DNA of 64,000 nt from JADKCL01 sp046329055 (GTDB lineage: Bacteria; Bacteroidota; Bacteroidia; J057; JADKCL01), in contig JAXLVK010000013.1 of NCBI GenBank assembly GCA_046329055.1, positions 1 to 64,000 of the forward strand, given 5' to 3'. The notes under the pieces were generated by a model. The model had not been told where the DNA came from. It ran no database searches and saw only the letters and a program-made list of their open reading frames with translations. The translations under genes and the position numbers were made by a program. Shown piece after piece: positions 8,813-16,051 of this stretch; position 1 is the first letter of the stretch, and each line of letters opens with the position of its first letter.

Positions 8813-8883
8813 AACCGCAGAGGACGCAGAGGTGCGCAGAGACCACTGTGCTGACTCTGCGGCTCTTTGCGTCCTCTGCGGTT
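8813..8883. repeat. 71-bp hairpin repeat, left copy
   Basis: Perfect 16-nt terminal inverted repeats (8813-8828 and 8868-8883, AACCGCAGAGGACGCA and its complement) enclose an imperfectly paired middle. A second copy in the same orientation, also 71 bp and differing at only a few positions, lies at 9286-9356. The two bracket the GxxExxY gene. Confidence 0.9.
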
Positions 8884-8901
8884 CAACCAACATGAAACAA
8901 A

Positions 8902-9279
8902 ATGCAGGAAAACGAAATTTCGGGCATCATCATCGGTGCCGCCATTGAAGTCCACAAGAACTTAGGTCCAGGCTTATTGGAGTCTGTCTATGAACATTGC
9001 TTGGCACATGAATTGGCCAGGATGGGAATCAACTTCCAGCGACAACACCCTTTACCTGTTATTTACAAAGGTGAATCATTGGAATTGGGATTCAGGCTTG
9101 ATTTGTGGGTCGAAAATAAAGTGATTGTGGAAATCAAGGCAGTTGATGCGTTGAATCCAATTCACATGGCCCAAGTATTGACCTATCTCAGACTAACGGA
9201 TTGCAAACTCGGAATGCTTTTGAATTTCAACGTTCTGCGAATGCTTGATGGAGTTCAGCGGGTTGCGAATAGGCTATAG
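8902..9279 (+). CDS. GxxExxY family protein (PD-(D/E)XK-like)
   Basis: A 125-residue protein with the family signature G-P-G-L-L-E-S-V-Y at about residues 22-30 and the downstream block LDLWVENKVIVEIKA, which carries the D and E-x-K residues expected of a PD-(D/E)XK nuclease-like fold. The ending (YL-L-LGLLLNFN type) is also standard. The cellular role of this family is not established. The gene has visibly lower GC and different codon use (AAT, TTG, ATT) from its neighbours. It lies exactly between two direct copies of a 71-bp hairpin, which suggests it travels with that repeat. It is not functionally linked to the pyrimidine genes upstream. Confidence 0.85.
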   Translation: MQENEISGIIIGAAIEVHKNLGPGLLESVYEHCLAHELARMGINFQRQHPLPVIYKGESLELGFRLDLWVENKVIVEIKAVDALNPIHMAQVLTYLRLTDCKLGMLLNFNVLRMLDGVQRVANRL

Positions 9280-9285
9280 GTTATA

Positions 9286-9356
9286 AACCGCAGAGGACGC
9301 GGAGGTGCGCAGAGACCATTCTACTGACTCTGCGGCTCTTTGCGTCCTCTGCGGTT
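9286..9356. repeat. 71-bp hairpin repeat, right copy
   Basis: Same orientation and length as the copy at 8813-8883, with 15-nt perfect terminal inverted repeats (9286-9300 and 9342-9356). It lies 6 bp after the GxxExxY stop codon and 17 bp from the 3' end of the converging minus-strand gene, so it could also end transcription from either side. Confidence 0.9.
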
Positions 9357-9373
9357 AAGTTTCCAGCGAGTGG

Positions 9374-11305
9374 CTATTCCATCACCACCCGTCCCGATCC
9401 GATCTGCACGCCGTCGGCCATCACGCGGAACGAATAGAGCCCGGCAGCTAGGCCGTTGCGGTTCAGCTCAAGGGTCTCATTGAAATGTCCGGGGACCTGC
9501 TGCATCAATGCGCCACGGAGGTCGTAGAGTTGCAAGGAATACTCGCCCGCCACGCCGGGGTTTCCGACCCATACTGTGGTGCGATCCTTCATGGGATTGG
9601 GGCGGAGTGAGAGTTCGTAGCCTGGCAGGACATTCGATAGACCCAAGGCAAGCGTCTGCTCGCAAATGGTGTCGCTGCCGCACAAACCACTGCTGATGAG
9701 GCACACTGTATAGCTCCCATTCGTGGCAAATGTATGCGAGGGATTGGCCTGCGTGGATGTGGCGCCGTCTCCGAAGTCCCAGAAATGGCTTGAGATGGGG
9801 CCGGTGGATTGATTCGTGAACTGATAGGTCAGGCCGGTGGATTGGCTCGTGAAGGCGGCAGATACCGGGTCGCAATACCGGGTATGCACCGTATTGGTGA
9901 TCACCGGGGCATTGAAATCGAAGTAGATGGCGGCGCTGTTGGGGATGACCGTGCCGAGGGTGGTGCCTGCCTTGCGGTTGATTTGATACGTGAACCAACC
10001 GTGGCTCAAGGGTTCATTTGCGCCGCTGTCGGGGAGCTGGATGTTGGCGAACATGACCTGCATCTGTCCAGTGGGTGTGCAGGTGACATTGTGCGGATGG
10101 CTTGCCCCCAGGAACCGGAAACTGCCCAAGTTCAAGTTAGCGGCATCCAGGGTATCTCGAATATAGATGTTGAAGGCTGTGTCAGTTCCAGTGTTTTGGA
10201 AGTTCACAGTATAGACCAAGGTGGAATCCGAGAGGGGGATATCCCCGTCAGCTTGCGCGCCGCTCGTGGTAAATACCTGCTTGTCATTGGGGTCGTAGGA
10301 TCCGACCACCTGCCGATTCAAAGTGAACACGTCATTGGCTGGATTGGGGTCTTGCGTGGTGGCCTTTACTTCCGACCGCAAGGTATAATGCGTGCCCAAG
10401 GGGACATTGGTCGGGACATAGACATTGATCGCAAAAACCTGGTCGGTGGAAAATGCTCCCAAAGGCCAAATCACGGTGTCGCCCGAAACTGTATAGCCGC
10501 CCGGAAGTGCCGAGTTGAGCGTGGCGAAAGAGGGTTTTAGAAGTTTGAAGCTGACCCCAGGCACGATGGTGCCGTAAACGGAATGCGCCCATCCATTCAA
10601 TGTGGTATTGAATCCCGGACGCAGCGGAATTCCGCCAGCCATGGATCGCACATCAAATGGCAATGGATTAGTGGCAAAGTCCTGCCCAGTCACCGTCTGA
10701 CCGTTGACAGTCAGGCTCACGCTCTGTGCACCTCCCGCAGGACAGCCCACCGTCTGCGGGCTCTGAGGCGTGAACATGGCCGTATAGGTGCCAAGTGGCA
10801 ACCAAATCGAGTAGGTACCATCGGCGGCAGTCATGGCCGAATAGTTCCCAGGCTGAAATGTCACGACTTGGTAGGTATGGGTAGGTTCCCCCACGTTGAA
10901 AACGCAGTTGGCGTTCAAGTCATTGTAGATTTTGCCCTGCACCAGCCCCACATTGCCGGGAGGTATCCCCGGCGCGATATTGAATGCCCCATTGAAAACC
11001 TGGAAATTGGCCTGCTCGATCCGAATGTCGCAGGGACCTGTGGGGAAGACCGGGGGAATGGTAAAATTGGCCTGCACGCAAGTCGGAGACAGGGGAGTCC
11101 ACGAAGTCGGTTGAATCACGTTCGGGCCGTTGAAGATGTACGTCGTCGTGGCAGTGGTGAAGTTTGTTCCCGTGCCCACGATGCTGACCGTGAGGTTTTG
11201 ACCCGTGTAGCCGGTGTTGGGATTCGCGGTGATCTGGGCCTGCGCATTCACATTGATGCAAAGCAGCAAAAGCGCACTAAATGCAATGATTAGTCGTGAT
11301 TTCAT
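9374..11305 (-). CDS. Secreted T9SS cargo protein with DUF11-like and PKD domains
   Basis: A 643-residue exported protein. The start at 11305 gives a clean signal peptide (MKSRLIIAFSALLLLC, cleaved near NAQA); a longer reading to 11377 adds no plausible signal. Order: an IPT-like beta domain (about 25-110), an SdrB-like repeat (QGKIYNDLNANCVFN), a DUF11-like repeat region ending VVGSYDPNDKQV (about 250-350), a second conserved-repeat domain, a PKD domain (FWDFGDGATSTQANPSHTF) and a C-terminal T9SS type A sorting domain (LRPNPMKDRT to GLAAGLYSF). It is expected on the cell surface or outside. It is transcribed alone and converges on the hairpin repeat at 9286-9356. Role probably adhesive or structural; no enzyme motif seen. 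Confidence 0.85.
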   Translation of the reverse strand: MKSRLIIAFSALLLLCINVNAQAQITANPNTGYTGQNLTVSIVGTGTNFTTATTTYIFNGPNVIQPTSWTPLSPTCVQANFTIPPVFPTGPCDIRIEQANFQVFNGAFNIAPGIPPGNVGLVQGKIYNDLNANCVFNVGEPTHTYQVVTFQPGNYSAMTAADGTYSIWLPLGTYTAMFTPQSPQTVGCPAGGAQSVSLTVNGQTVTGQDFATNPLPFDVRSMAGGIPLRPGFNTTLNGWAHSVYGTIVPGVSFKLLKPSFATLNSALPGGYTVSGDTVIWPLGAFSTDQVFAINVYVPTNVPLGTHYTLRSEVKATTQDPNPANDVFTLNRQVVGSYDPNDKQVFTTSGAQADGDIPLSDSTLVYTVNFQNTGTDTAFNIYIRDTLDAANLNLGSFRFLGASHPHNVTCTPTGQMQVMFANIQLPDSGANEPLSHGWFTYQINRKAGTTLGTVIPNSAAIYFDFNAPVITNTVHTRYCDPVSAAFTSQSTGLTYQFTNQSTGPISSHFWDFGDGATSTQANPSHTFATNGSYTVCLISSGLCGSDTICEQTLALGLSNVLPGYELSLRPNPMKDRTTVWVGNPGVAGEYSLQLYDLRGALMQQVPGHFNETLELNRNGLAAGLYSFRVMADGVQIGSGRVVME

Positions 11306-11404
11306 AAGGATGATGCTATTACCGAATTGAAAGGTCGCTAGGAAATTCCTGATTTCCAAGAAGAAAGCAAAAGTCATGAATCGGCGCCTACTGCGGCCCT
11401 ATCC

Positions 11405-12034
11405 TCAGCCCGGCATGGCAATGAAATCCTCCGCCTCCACCAAGTCCAATTGCTCCGCATAGCCCAGGATGCAGCATTCGAAGTCGTCACTGTATCCAAT
11501 GGCCAGGGTTCCGCTTGCCATCAACCGAACGATTTTCGCGAAATAGACCTCGAAACTGTCAGCCAATACGAGGAAATCGCATTCGGAGACATCGGTGATC
11601 ATCTGCCCGGGAATGCCAGCCGGCCCCTGCACATAGTCCAACGCCACCATGGCGATGCCGGGATCCTCGGCGATCACAATGCGCCCCTCCGAATTCAGCA
11701 CGCTCCTGATGCGGTCGCCATCCTGAAACCGGTCATAGTAATCCATCGCTCCCTCCTGGGCGGCCATTTTCTGCTCAAACCTCCAATGCCGGGCGATCTC
11801 CTCACAGGACATCAGCCGTGAACAGGCCCCGCCGGGCAGGCAGAGCATGCCGTCCTCATTCTGCCCATTCACCTGCATCAAGAAATACCGCAGGCTGCTA
11901 GGCAAGGATCGCCCTATCACCTGTTCCAGTTCAACGACCTGCGCCTCGGTCGCGCCCGGCAGGAACCCGAGTTGCTCCAAGGTGAATCCTTGATGCTCAA
12001 TGATGCTTTTGAATTCGGCGAATGTTTCTTCCAT
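11405..12034 (-). CDS. SMI1/KNR4 (SUKH superfamily) protein
   Basis: A 209-residue cytosolic protein. The SUKH core runs from GATEAQVVELEQVIGRSLP (about 27-45) through LRYFLMQVNGQN, the characteristic helix-turn before the first strand, to VSECDFLVLADSFEVYF. In bacteria this superfamily often supplies immunity to polymorphic toxins, but no toxin gene lies beside it here, so an orphan immunity or housekeeping role cannot be separated. It is followed on the same strand by the T9SS cargo gene, about 100 bp away. Confidence 0.7.
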   Translation of the reverse strand: MEETFAEFKSIIEHQGFTLEQLGFLPGATEAQVVELEQVIGRSLPSSLRYFLMQVNGQNEDGMLCLPGGACSRLMSCEEIARHWRFEQKMAAQEGAMDYYDRFQDGDRIRSVLNSEGRIVIAEDPGIAMVALDYVQGPAGIPGQMITDVSECDFLVLADSFEVYFAKIVRLMASGTLAIGYSDDFECCILGYAEQLDLVEAEDFIAMPG

Positions 12035-12070
12035 GGATCACTGCATCGATGCTACCGCTATATTGCCATC

Positions 12071-12250
12071 ATGAGCTCAGAAATCAAAATCCTCGTCCAC
12101 AACATCGCTGACGTGAACCAACGCGTGGTCGCCGAAAAGGAAATGGCCCTGCTCATCGACGCAGGCTACAGCATCGTCAGCACGCATACCGACTTCGAGA
12201 TGAGCGGCACCACGCGGGTGGTCCTGCTCACGGTCATTTTCAAGAAATAG
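12071..12250 (+). CDS. Small conserved-looking protein, unknown
   Basis: A 59-residue protein starting M-S-S-E-I-K-I-L-V-H-N-I. It is predicted as beta-alpha-beta-beta: a strand (IKILVHNI), a helix (QRVVAEKEMALLIDAG) and two strands (YSIVSTHTDFE, TTRVVLLTVIFKK). Codon use resembles the surrounding genes. A longer in-frame reading from 11972 would overlap the divergent SUKH gene and is less likely. No signal or membrane segment. Function unknown. Confidence 0.6.
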   Translation: MSSEIKILVHNIADVNQRVVAEKEMALLIDAGYSIVSTHTDFEMSGTTRVVLLTVIFKK

Positions 12251-12510
12251 GGGGAATACTGCCGTGGATCGACTGCCATACCGAAAGCGTGTACATTGCC
12301 GCTTCCACAATGATGTCATGTCGAACGAAGCCGAGAACTGCGAAGTACCTCACGAGTTTCGCTGAGAAGGGATGAAGAGGTGTACATCTTTCGCTCCCAG
12401 TAACACGCTTTGTGTGCGCCAGATGTCTCGGCTACAGCCCCTTGGGCCTTCGCTCCCCGACTGTGCCGGGACAGGCGATATGACAAACAGAACTACAAGA
12501 GCCAAAAGTC

Positions 12511-13476
12511 TCACTTGCCGCCGCTCGGTGCGGGCAAGGCGCGGAGTTTCAGGTCGCGGTGCACCGTATTGAACTTGTCGTTCAGCTTCATGTTCTTGTC
12601 GTTGTAGGCATCGATCTCGCCATTGATGTAATCGATGTCCTCCTTGGTGCGCTGTGGGTTCTGGAGGATCTTGCTGAACTCCTTGTATTGATCGCCTGCT
12701 AGCCGGGCGAAGTAGTCCACCCGCTCCTTGGCCACATCACGGAAGCTCCCGTCGCCATGGAACCCCTGCATGCTTGCCAATGCGGTCTTGCTGGCAGCGT
12801 CCATGATCGCCAAGCGGTTCTTTTCCATGGCCTCGAAATCGTTCTTGTCCATCGCTTCCCACCAGGCTTCGTTGAGCTTGGCCACAGCGATGTAGGCGAG
12901 GAAGACCTCACGGCTGTAAACATTGCATTCTAGGATCCGGTCAAACTGGTCCTGCATGGGATTGTGGAGCAGCGTGAGCTTGTAGGACTCCGCAAACTTC
13001 TTCTGCGCATTTTTGAGCCGGACGGCATACTCCATCATCTTCTTCTCGGCCTTGATCTGCATTTGGAAATAGTCCTCCAATGCGGTCAGGGAACTCTCCT
13101 TGTTGCTCACGAGCAGGGTGATCTTGGCGTATTCGTTGAGGTGCAGGTCCCTGTACGCCTCGAAAACAGCGATGGACTCGTTGCGAAGCTGCCCGCCGTC
13201 TTTGAAGGGCGCCATGTTCCGCAGGCGGCGCAAGCCCAATTCCACCAACTTCACCACCTCCAGGCGCTTGGCCTCATTGGTCTTGTAGTCGTTGCTGCTG
13301 AGGAGGAGGTTGCTGAAATCGATGAACTCCGCACCGATCTTTTCCTGCTCCGTGACGATGTAGTTGCTGTATTCCACCGGATCGGCGGTCGTGAACTCCG
13401 TCTGCGCCCACAGGGCAGAACATGTCATCCAAACAAAAAAGAGCCCCCAGATTGTCCGATTGACCAATTGATTCAT
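12511..13476 (-). CDS. Exported helical protein, possibly LIC11966-like
   Basis: A 321-residue protein. The ATG at 13476 gives a signal peptide (MNQLVNRTIWGLFFVW, cleaved after ALWAQ); upstream in-frame codons read through sequence that does not look coding. The mature part is almost all amphipathic helix, in four or five long segments (for example EKIGAEFIDFSNLLLSS, LTALEDYFQMQIKAEKKM), and ends in a basic tail. The pattern recalls the LIC11966 surface-protein family, but I cannot confirm that by eye. It is divergent from the ECF sigma factor gene, with about 200 bp between them. Confidence 0.7.
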   Translation of the reverse strand: MNQLVNRTIWGLFFVWMTCSALWAQTEFTTADPVEYSNYIVTEQEKIGAEFIDFSNLLLSSNDYKTNEAKRLEVVKLVELGLRRLRNMAPFKDGGQLRNESIAVFEAYRDLHLNEYAKITLLVSNKESSLTALEDYFQMQIKAEKKMMEYAVRLKNAQKKFAESYKLTLLHNPMQDQFDRILECNVYSREVFLAYIAVAKLNEAWWEAMDKNDFEAMEKNRLAIMDAASKTALASMQGFHGDGSFRDVAKERVDYFARLAGDQYKEFSKILQNPQRTKEDIDYINGEIDAYNDKNMKLNDKFNTVHRDLKLRALPAPSGGK

Positions 13477-13681
13477 AGTCACAAGAAATGTAATGGCCTC
13501 AAAAATAGCAAACTTCGCGCCAAGAATCGAAAACTCTCCCAACCAGGCCATCAAACCAGTCTGAAAAAAAGAAAGCGAAACCACCCCCACAACCCATTCC
13601 ACAGCAGCACTATCCCCTATCAACTTTCAACTATCCCCTAGATGCAACCTTTCCCCAAAACCACGTATCTTGCCAGATAGA

Positions 13682-14254
13682 ATGCTGTTTTCATTCCAGA
13701 ACGACGAGAAGCGACTGATCAAGGGATTGATGGCCCAAAAGCCGGACGCCCAGCAGCAGCTTTTTGACCTCTACAGCGGTCGCATGATGGCGCTCTGCAG
13801 CCGTTATGCACGCAACCGCGAGGAGGCCGAGGACATCCTGCAAGAGGGATTCCTCCGTGTGTTCAGGAAAATCGACCTCTATCAGGGGACAGGATCGTTT
13901 GAGGGATGGATGCGCCGGGTCTTCACCAATGTTGCCATCCGGCATTACCAGAAAAATTCCCGCCTGCACATCGTCCATGGCTTTGACGCGCTGGAAGAGG
14001 AGCCCTGTGACGACCTGCTCGACCATGTATTTGCCGCCGAGGACCTCATGAAAATGGTGCAGTCCCTTCCGGACGGCTACCGCATGGTCTTCAACCTGTA
14101 CGCGATCGAGGGATACAGCCACGAGGAAATCGCTGAGGAGCTAGGCATCTCCGTGGGCACAAGCAAATCACAACTCGCCCGCGCCCGCCGGTCCTTGCAG
14201 CGCATGATCGAACCGGAAAAATCTTTTTTCAGAAGGGAGGTGGGCAGTGCGTAG
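13682..14254 (+). CDS. ECF (sigma-70 family) RNA polymerase sigma factor
   Basis: A 190-residue extracytoplasmic-function sigma factor. Region 2 runs from LFDLYSGRMMALCSRYA to FTNVAIRHYQKN (about 26-100) and includes the core-binding EEAEDILQEGFLRVF. Region 4 (about 128-180) has the helix-turn-helix YSHEEIAEELGISVGTSKSQLARAR. The ATG at 13682 is used; a TTG 12 bases upstream would add four residues. It overlaps the next gene by 8 bp, so the two are translationally coupled and the next protein is the likely regulator. The target genes cannot be told from this window. Confidence 0.92.
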   Translation: MLFSFQNDEKRLIKGLMAQKPDAQQQLFDLYSGRMMALCSRYARNREEAEDILQEGFLRVFRKIDLYQGTGSFEGWMRRVFTNVAIRHYQKNSRLHIVHGFDALEEEPCDDLLDHVFAAEDLMKMVQSLPDGYRMVFNLYAIEGYSHEEIAEELGISVGTSKSQLARARRSLQRMIEPEKSFFRREVGSA

Positions 14255-15557
14255 GCTAGGTCGTCCCATCGTAGATGAGATATTCGAAAGAGAGCTGGGC
14301 AATGCCGAAATGCCCGTGAACGGCAGGGTGTGGTCCAACCTCGCCCGCGAGATGGAGCAGGATCGCCTGCGCCGCAAGGTCGGATTCTACCGCATGGTCG
14401 CCGCCGCCTCCATCCTATTGCTGCTGGGAATGGGCACTTGGATGCTCGCCACGCAGATGGACCTCCCGCGCCCCGACGGCAACGCAGTGGCGCAGCTGCG
14501 TCCCATCCACCCGAATTTGCCCGCATTTGCCAACCGCAGGTGCGAATCCGTCGAGGCTGGCAAATCCATTTTCACCTCCCTCGCCCCTTTCAACTCCAAG
14601 CGCTCCTCCACTGGCAATAAAATCCGCCAATGGATGGATTCTCACAGCATCCTCGCCCCAGCGCATGGAAGCCCCATCGGCATGCCCGCATTGGATCGCC
14701 TCAAGACCGTGATCCCTGCCGCATCGCCCACCAAGATGGAGTCCAGGCAGCCCAAGTTGACCCCACAAGTCGATCGTCGCGGGATCCGTGAGCAGTTGCC
14801 CATGGTTCCTCCGCAAAATGAAGGCATCCTCTCCCTCATCAAAAAGCAGGACAAGGAGCGCGAATTCACCTATTCTCTGGCTGAGAATGAGGAAGAAGAC
14901 GAAACCAACATCCGTGGATGGGAACTGGGCGCGGGATTCTCGCCTGACATGTCCTTCAGCAGCACCACACCTGTGCAGCGCGGCGCCAAGTCCACCCAAC
15001 CGCTGGCGGACGACCCCACACAGGCGAACACCAACCGCCTCTCCCCTGTGGTCGCCTACGCAGCCGGACTCAACGCCAGCTACAATGTCAACGAGCGCAT
15101 CTCCGTCCGTGCCGGGTTGCAGTGCATGAATCGGCAGAGCTCGACCGCCGCTCCCAAGGAGACATTTGGCAAGACGGGCAACACCTTCCAGAGCAACCTG
15201 GACCTCGTGAGCCTCGAAGTGCCCGTCACCGTCCGCTACAATGTCCTCCACGGAGACAACTACGACTACTATGTCGCGAGCGGCATGTCCGGCAACCTCT
15301 TCCTGCATTACGACAATTATCTCCAGGCGTCGGACGGCTCCATTGTGGGTCACCGGAGCTCAGGTACAGCTGACGCATTCAAGCCCTCCCAAGCCAGTGT
15401 ACTGCTGAGCACCGGACTGCGCTACCGCCTTTTCAAGGATTTGAGCCTTCAAGTAGAGCCCGGCATGCGTTATGGCATCTGGTCCAATGAATACGCCTTC
15501 TCACAAACCAAACCCGTCTCCATGAGCCTCATGAGCGGGATGACCTATCGGTTTTGA
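14247..15557 (+). CDS. Sigma-factor partner: membrane-anchored protein with C-terminal beta-barrel-like domain
   Basis: A 436-residue protein starting at a GTG inside the sigma gene. Residues 1-48 are charged and cytosolic (RRLGRPIVDEIFERELG), a placement typical of anti-sigma domains. One transmembrane helix follows at about 50-70 (MVAAASILLLLGMGTWML). After a long proline- and serine-rich linker, residues about 225-436 are alternating beta strands (WELGAGFSPDMSF, ISVRAGLQ, LLSTGLRYRL) ending in phenylalanine, as outer-membrane barrels do. The architecture suggests one chain linking the cytosolic sigma factor to an outer-membrane sensor domain. This is inferred from position and hydropathy, not from a recognised family. 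Confidence 0.75.
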   Translation: MRRLGRPIVDEIFERELGNAEMPVNGRVWSNLAREMEQDRLRRKVGFYRMVAAASILLLLGMGTWMLATQMDLPRPDGNAVAQLRPIHPNLPAFANRRCESVEAGKSIFTSLAPFNSKRSSTGNKIRQWMDSHSILAPAHGSPIGMPALDRLKTVIPAASPTKMESRQPKLTPQVDRRGIREQLPMVPPQNEGILSLIKKQDKEREFTYSLAENEEEDETNIRGWELGAGFSPDMSFSSTTPVQRGAKSTQPLADDPTQANTNRLSPVVAYAAGLNASYNVNERISVRAGLQCMNRQSSTAAPKETFGKTGNTFQSNLDLVSLEVPVTVRYNVLHGDNYDYYVASGMSGNLFLHYDNYLQASDGSIVGHRSSGTADAFKPSQASVLLSTGLRYRLFKDLSLQVEPGMRYGIWSNEYAFSQTKPVSMSLMSGMTYRF

Positions 15558-16051
15558 GGATGACCTACCGGTTTTGACAAATAAAAATGGGGGACTTTTT
15601 GGCAAGCCCCCCGTGAAAACGGCTGTTGGAAGAAAAATAGATCTACTGGACTATTCTATGTGCTGCCGGAATGCCGGACAAGCGTGATATCTGAGTTCCA
15701 TTTCGGGTTCCCGCCTGTGCCTGATGTTCAAGACATCAGGCACAGGATCCGGGTTCAACCCTAGCCCCCGTTTCCGTGTCAATCACTTGGAAACCAGGGG
15801 CAAAGTTCTGGCTGCAAACACCTCCGTTGCTGCAAATAACTTTTCGGTTTTCAATTTTGTAAAAGCAGTCAATTCGGGTATTCATGAATCAATTCAAACA
15901 ACGAAGGGCGCTAGCCACGGCCCCATTCCGGCCTTCTTTAATGGGTAGATACCTGCGTTTTTGATTCGGTTGCACCTGTGGTGAAAAAATGAAAATTGAC
16001 TGAACCCTTCGAGAGCCTCAGGGTCCAGTCAATTTTCAATTCTCAATTCAA
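15558..16051. other. Intergenic region between converging genes
   Basis: It holds the hairpin at 15589-15611 and a tandem 18-20 bp duplication of the end of the preceding gene (ATGACCTATCGGTTTTGA at 15540, then ATGACCTACCGGTTTTGA). An open frame at 15724-15948 has poor codon use and no family likeness and is not called. Nothing else is recognised. Confidence 0.6.
15589..15611. terminator. Possible bidirectional hairpin terminator
   Basis: A GGGGG-A-CTT / AAG-CCCCC stem with one bulged A. It lies 31 bp after the stop of the beta-barrel gene. Read on the minus strand it is followed by ATTTTTATTTG, so it fits best as an intrinsic terminator for minus-strand transcripts, although the OmpA gene ends 440 bp before it. 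Confidence 0.4.

Noticed and set aside
12300..12370. Structured RNA or repeat in the gap after the 59-residue gene
   Set aside because: The sequence looks like generic intergenic DNA; no convincing stem or second copy was found in the window.
15724..15948. Possible 74-residue gene
   Set aside because: No family likeness, AT-rich with poor codon use, and no promoter or ribosome-binding signal.
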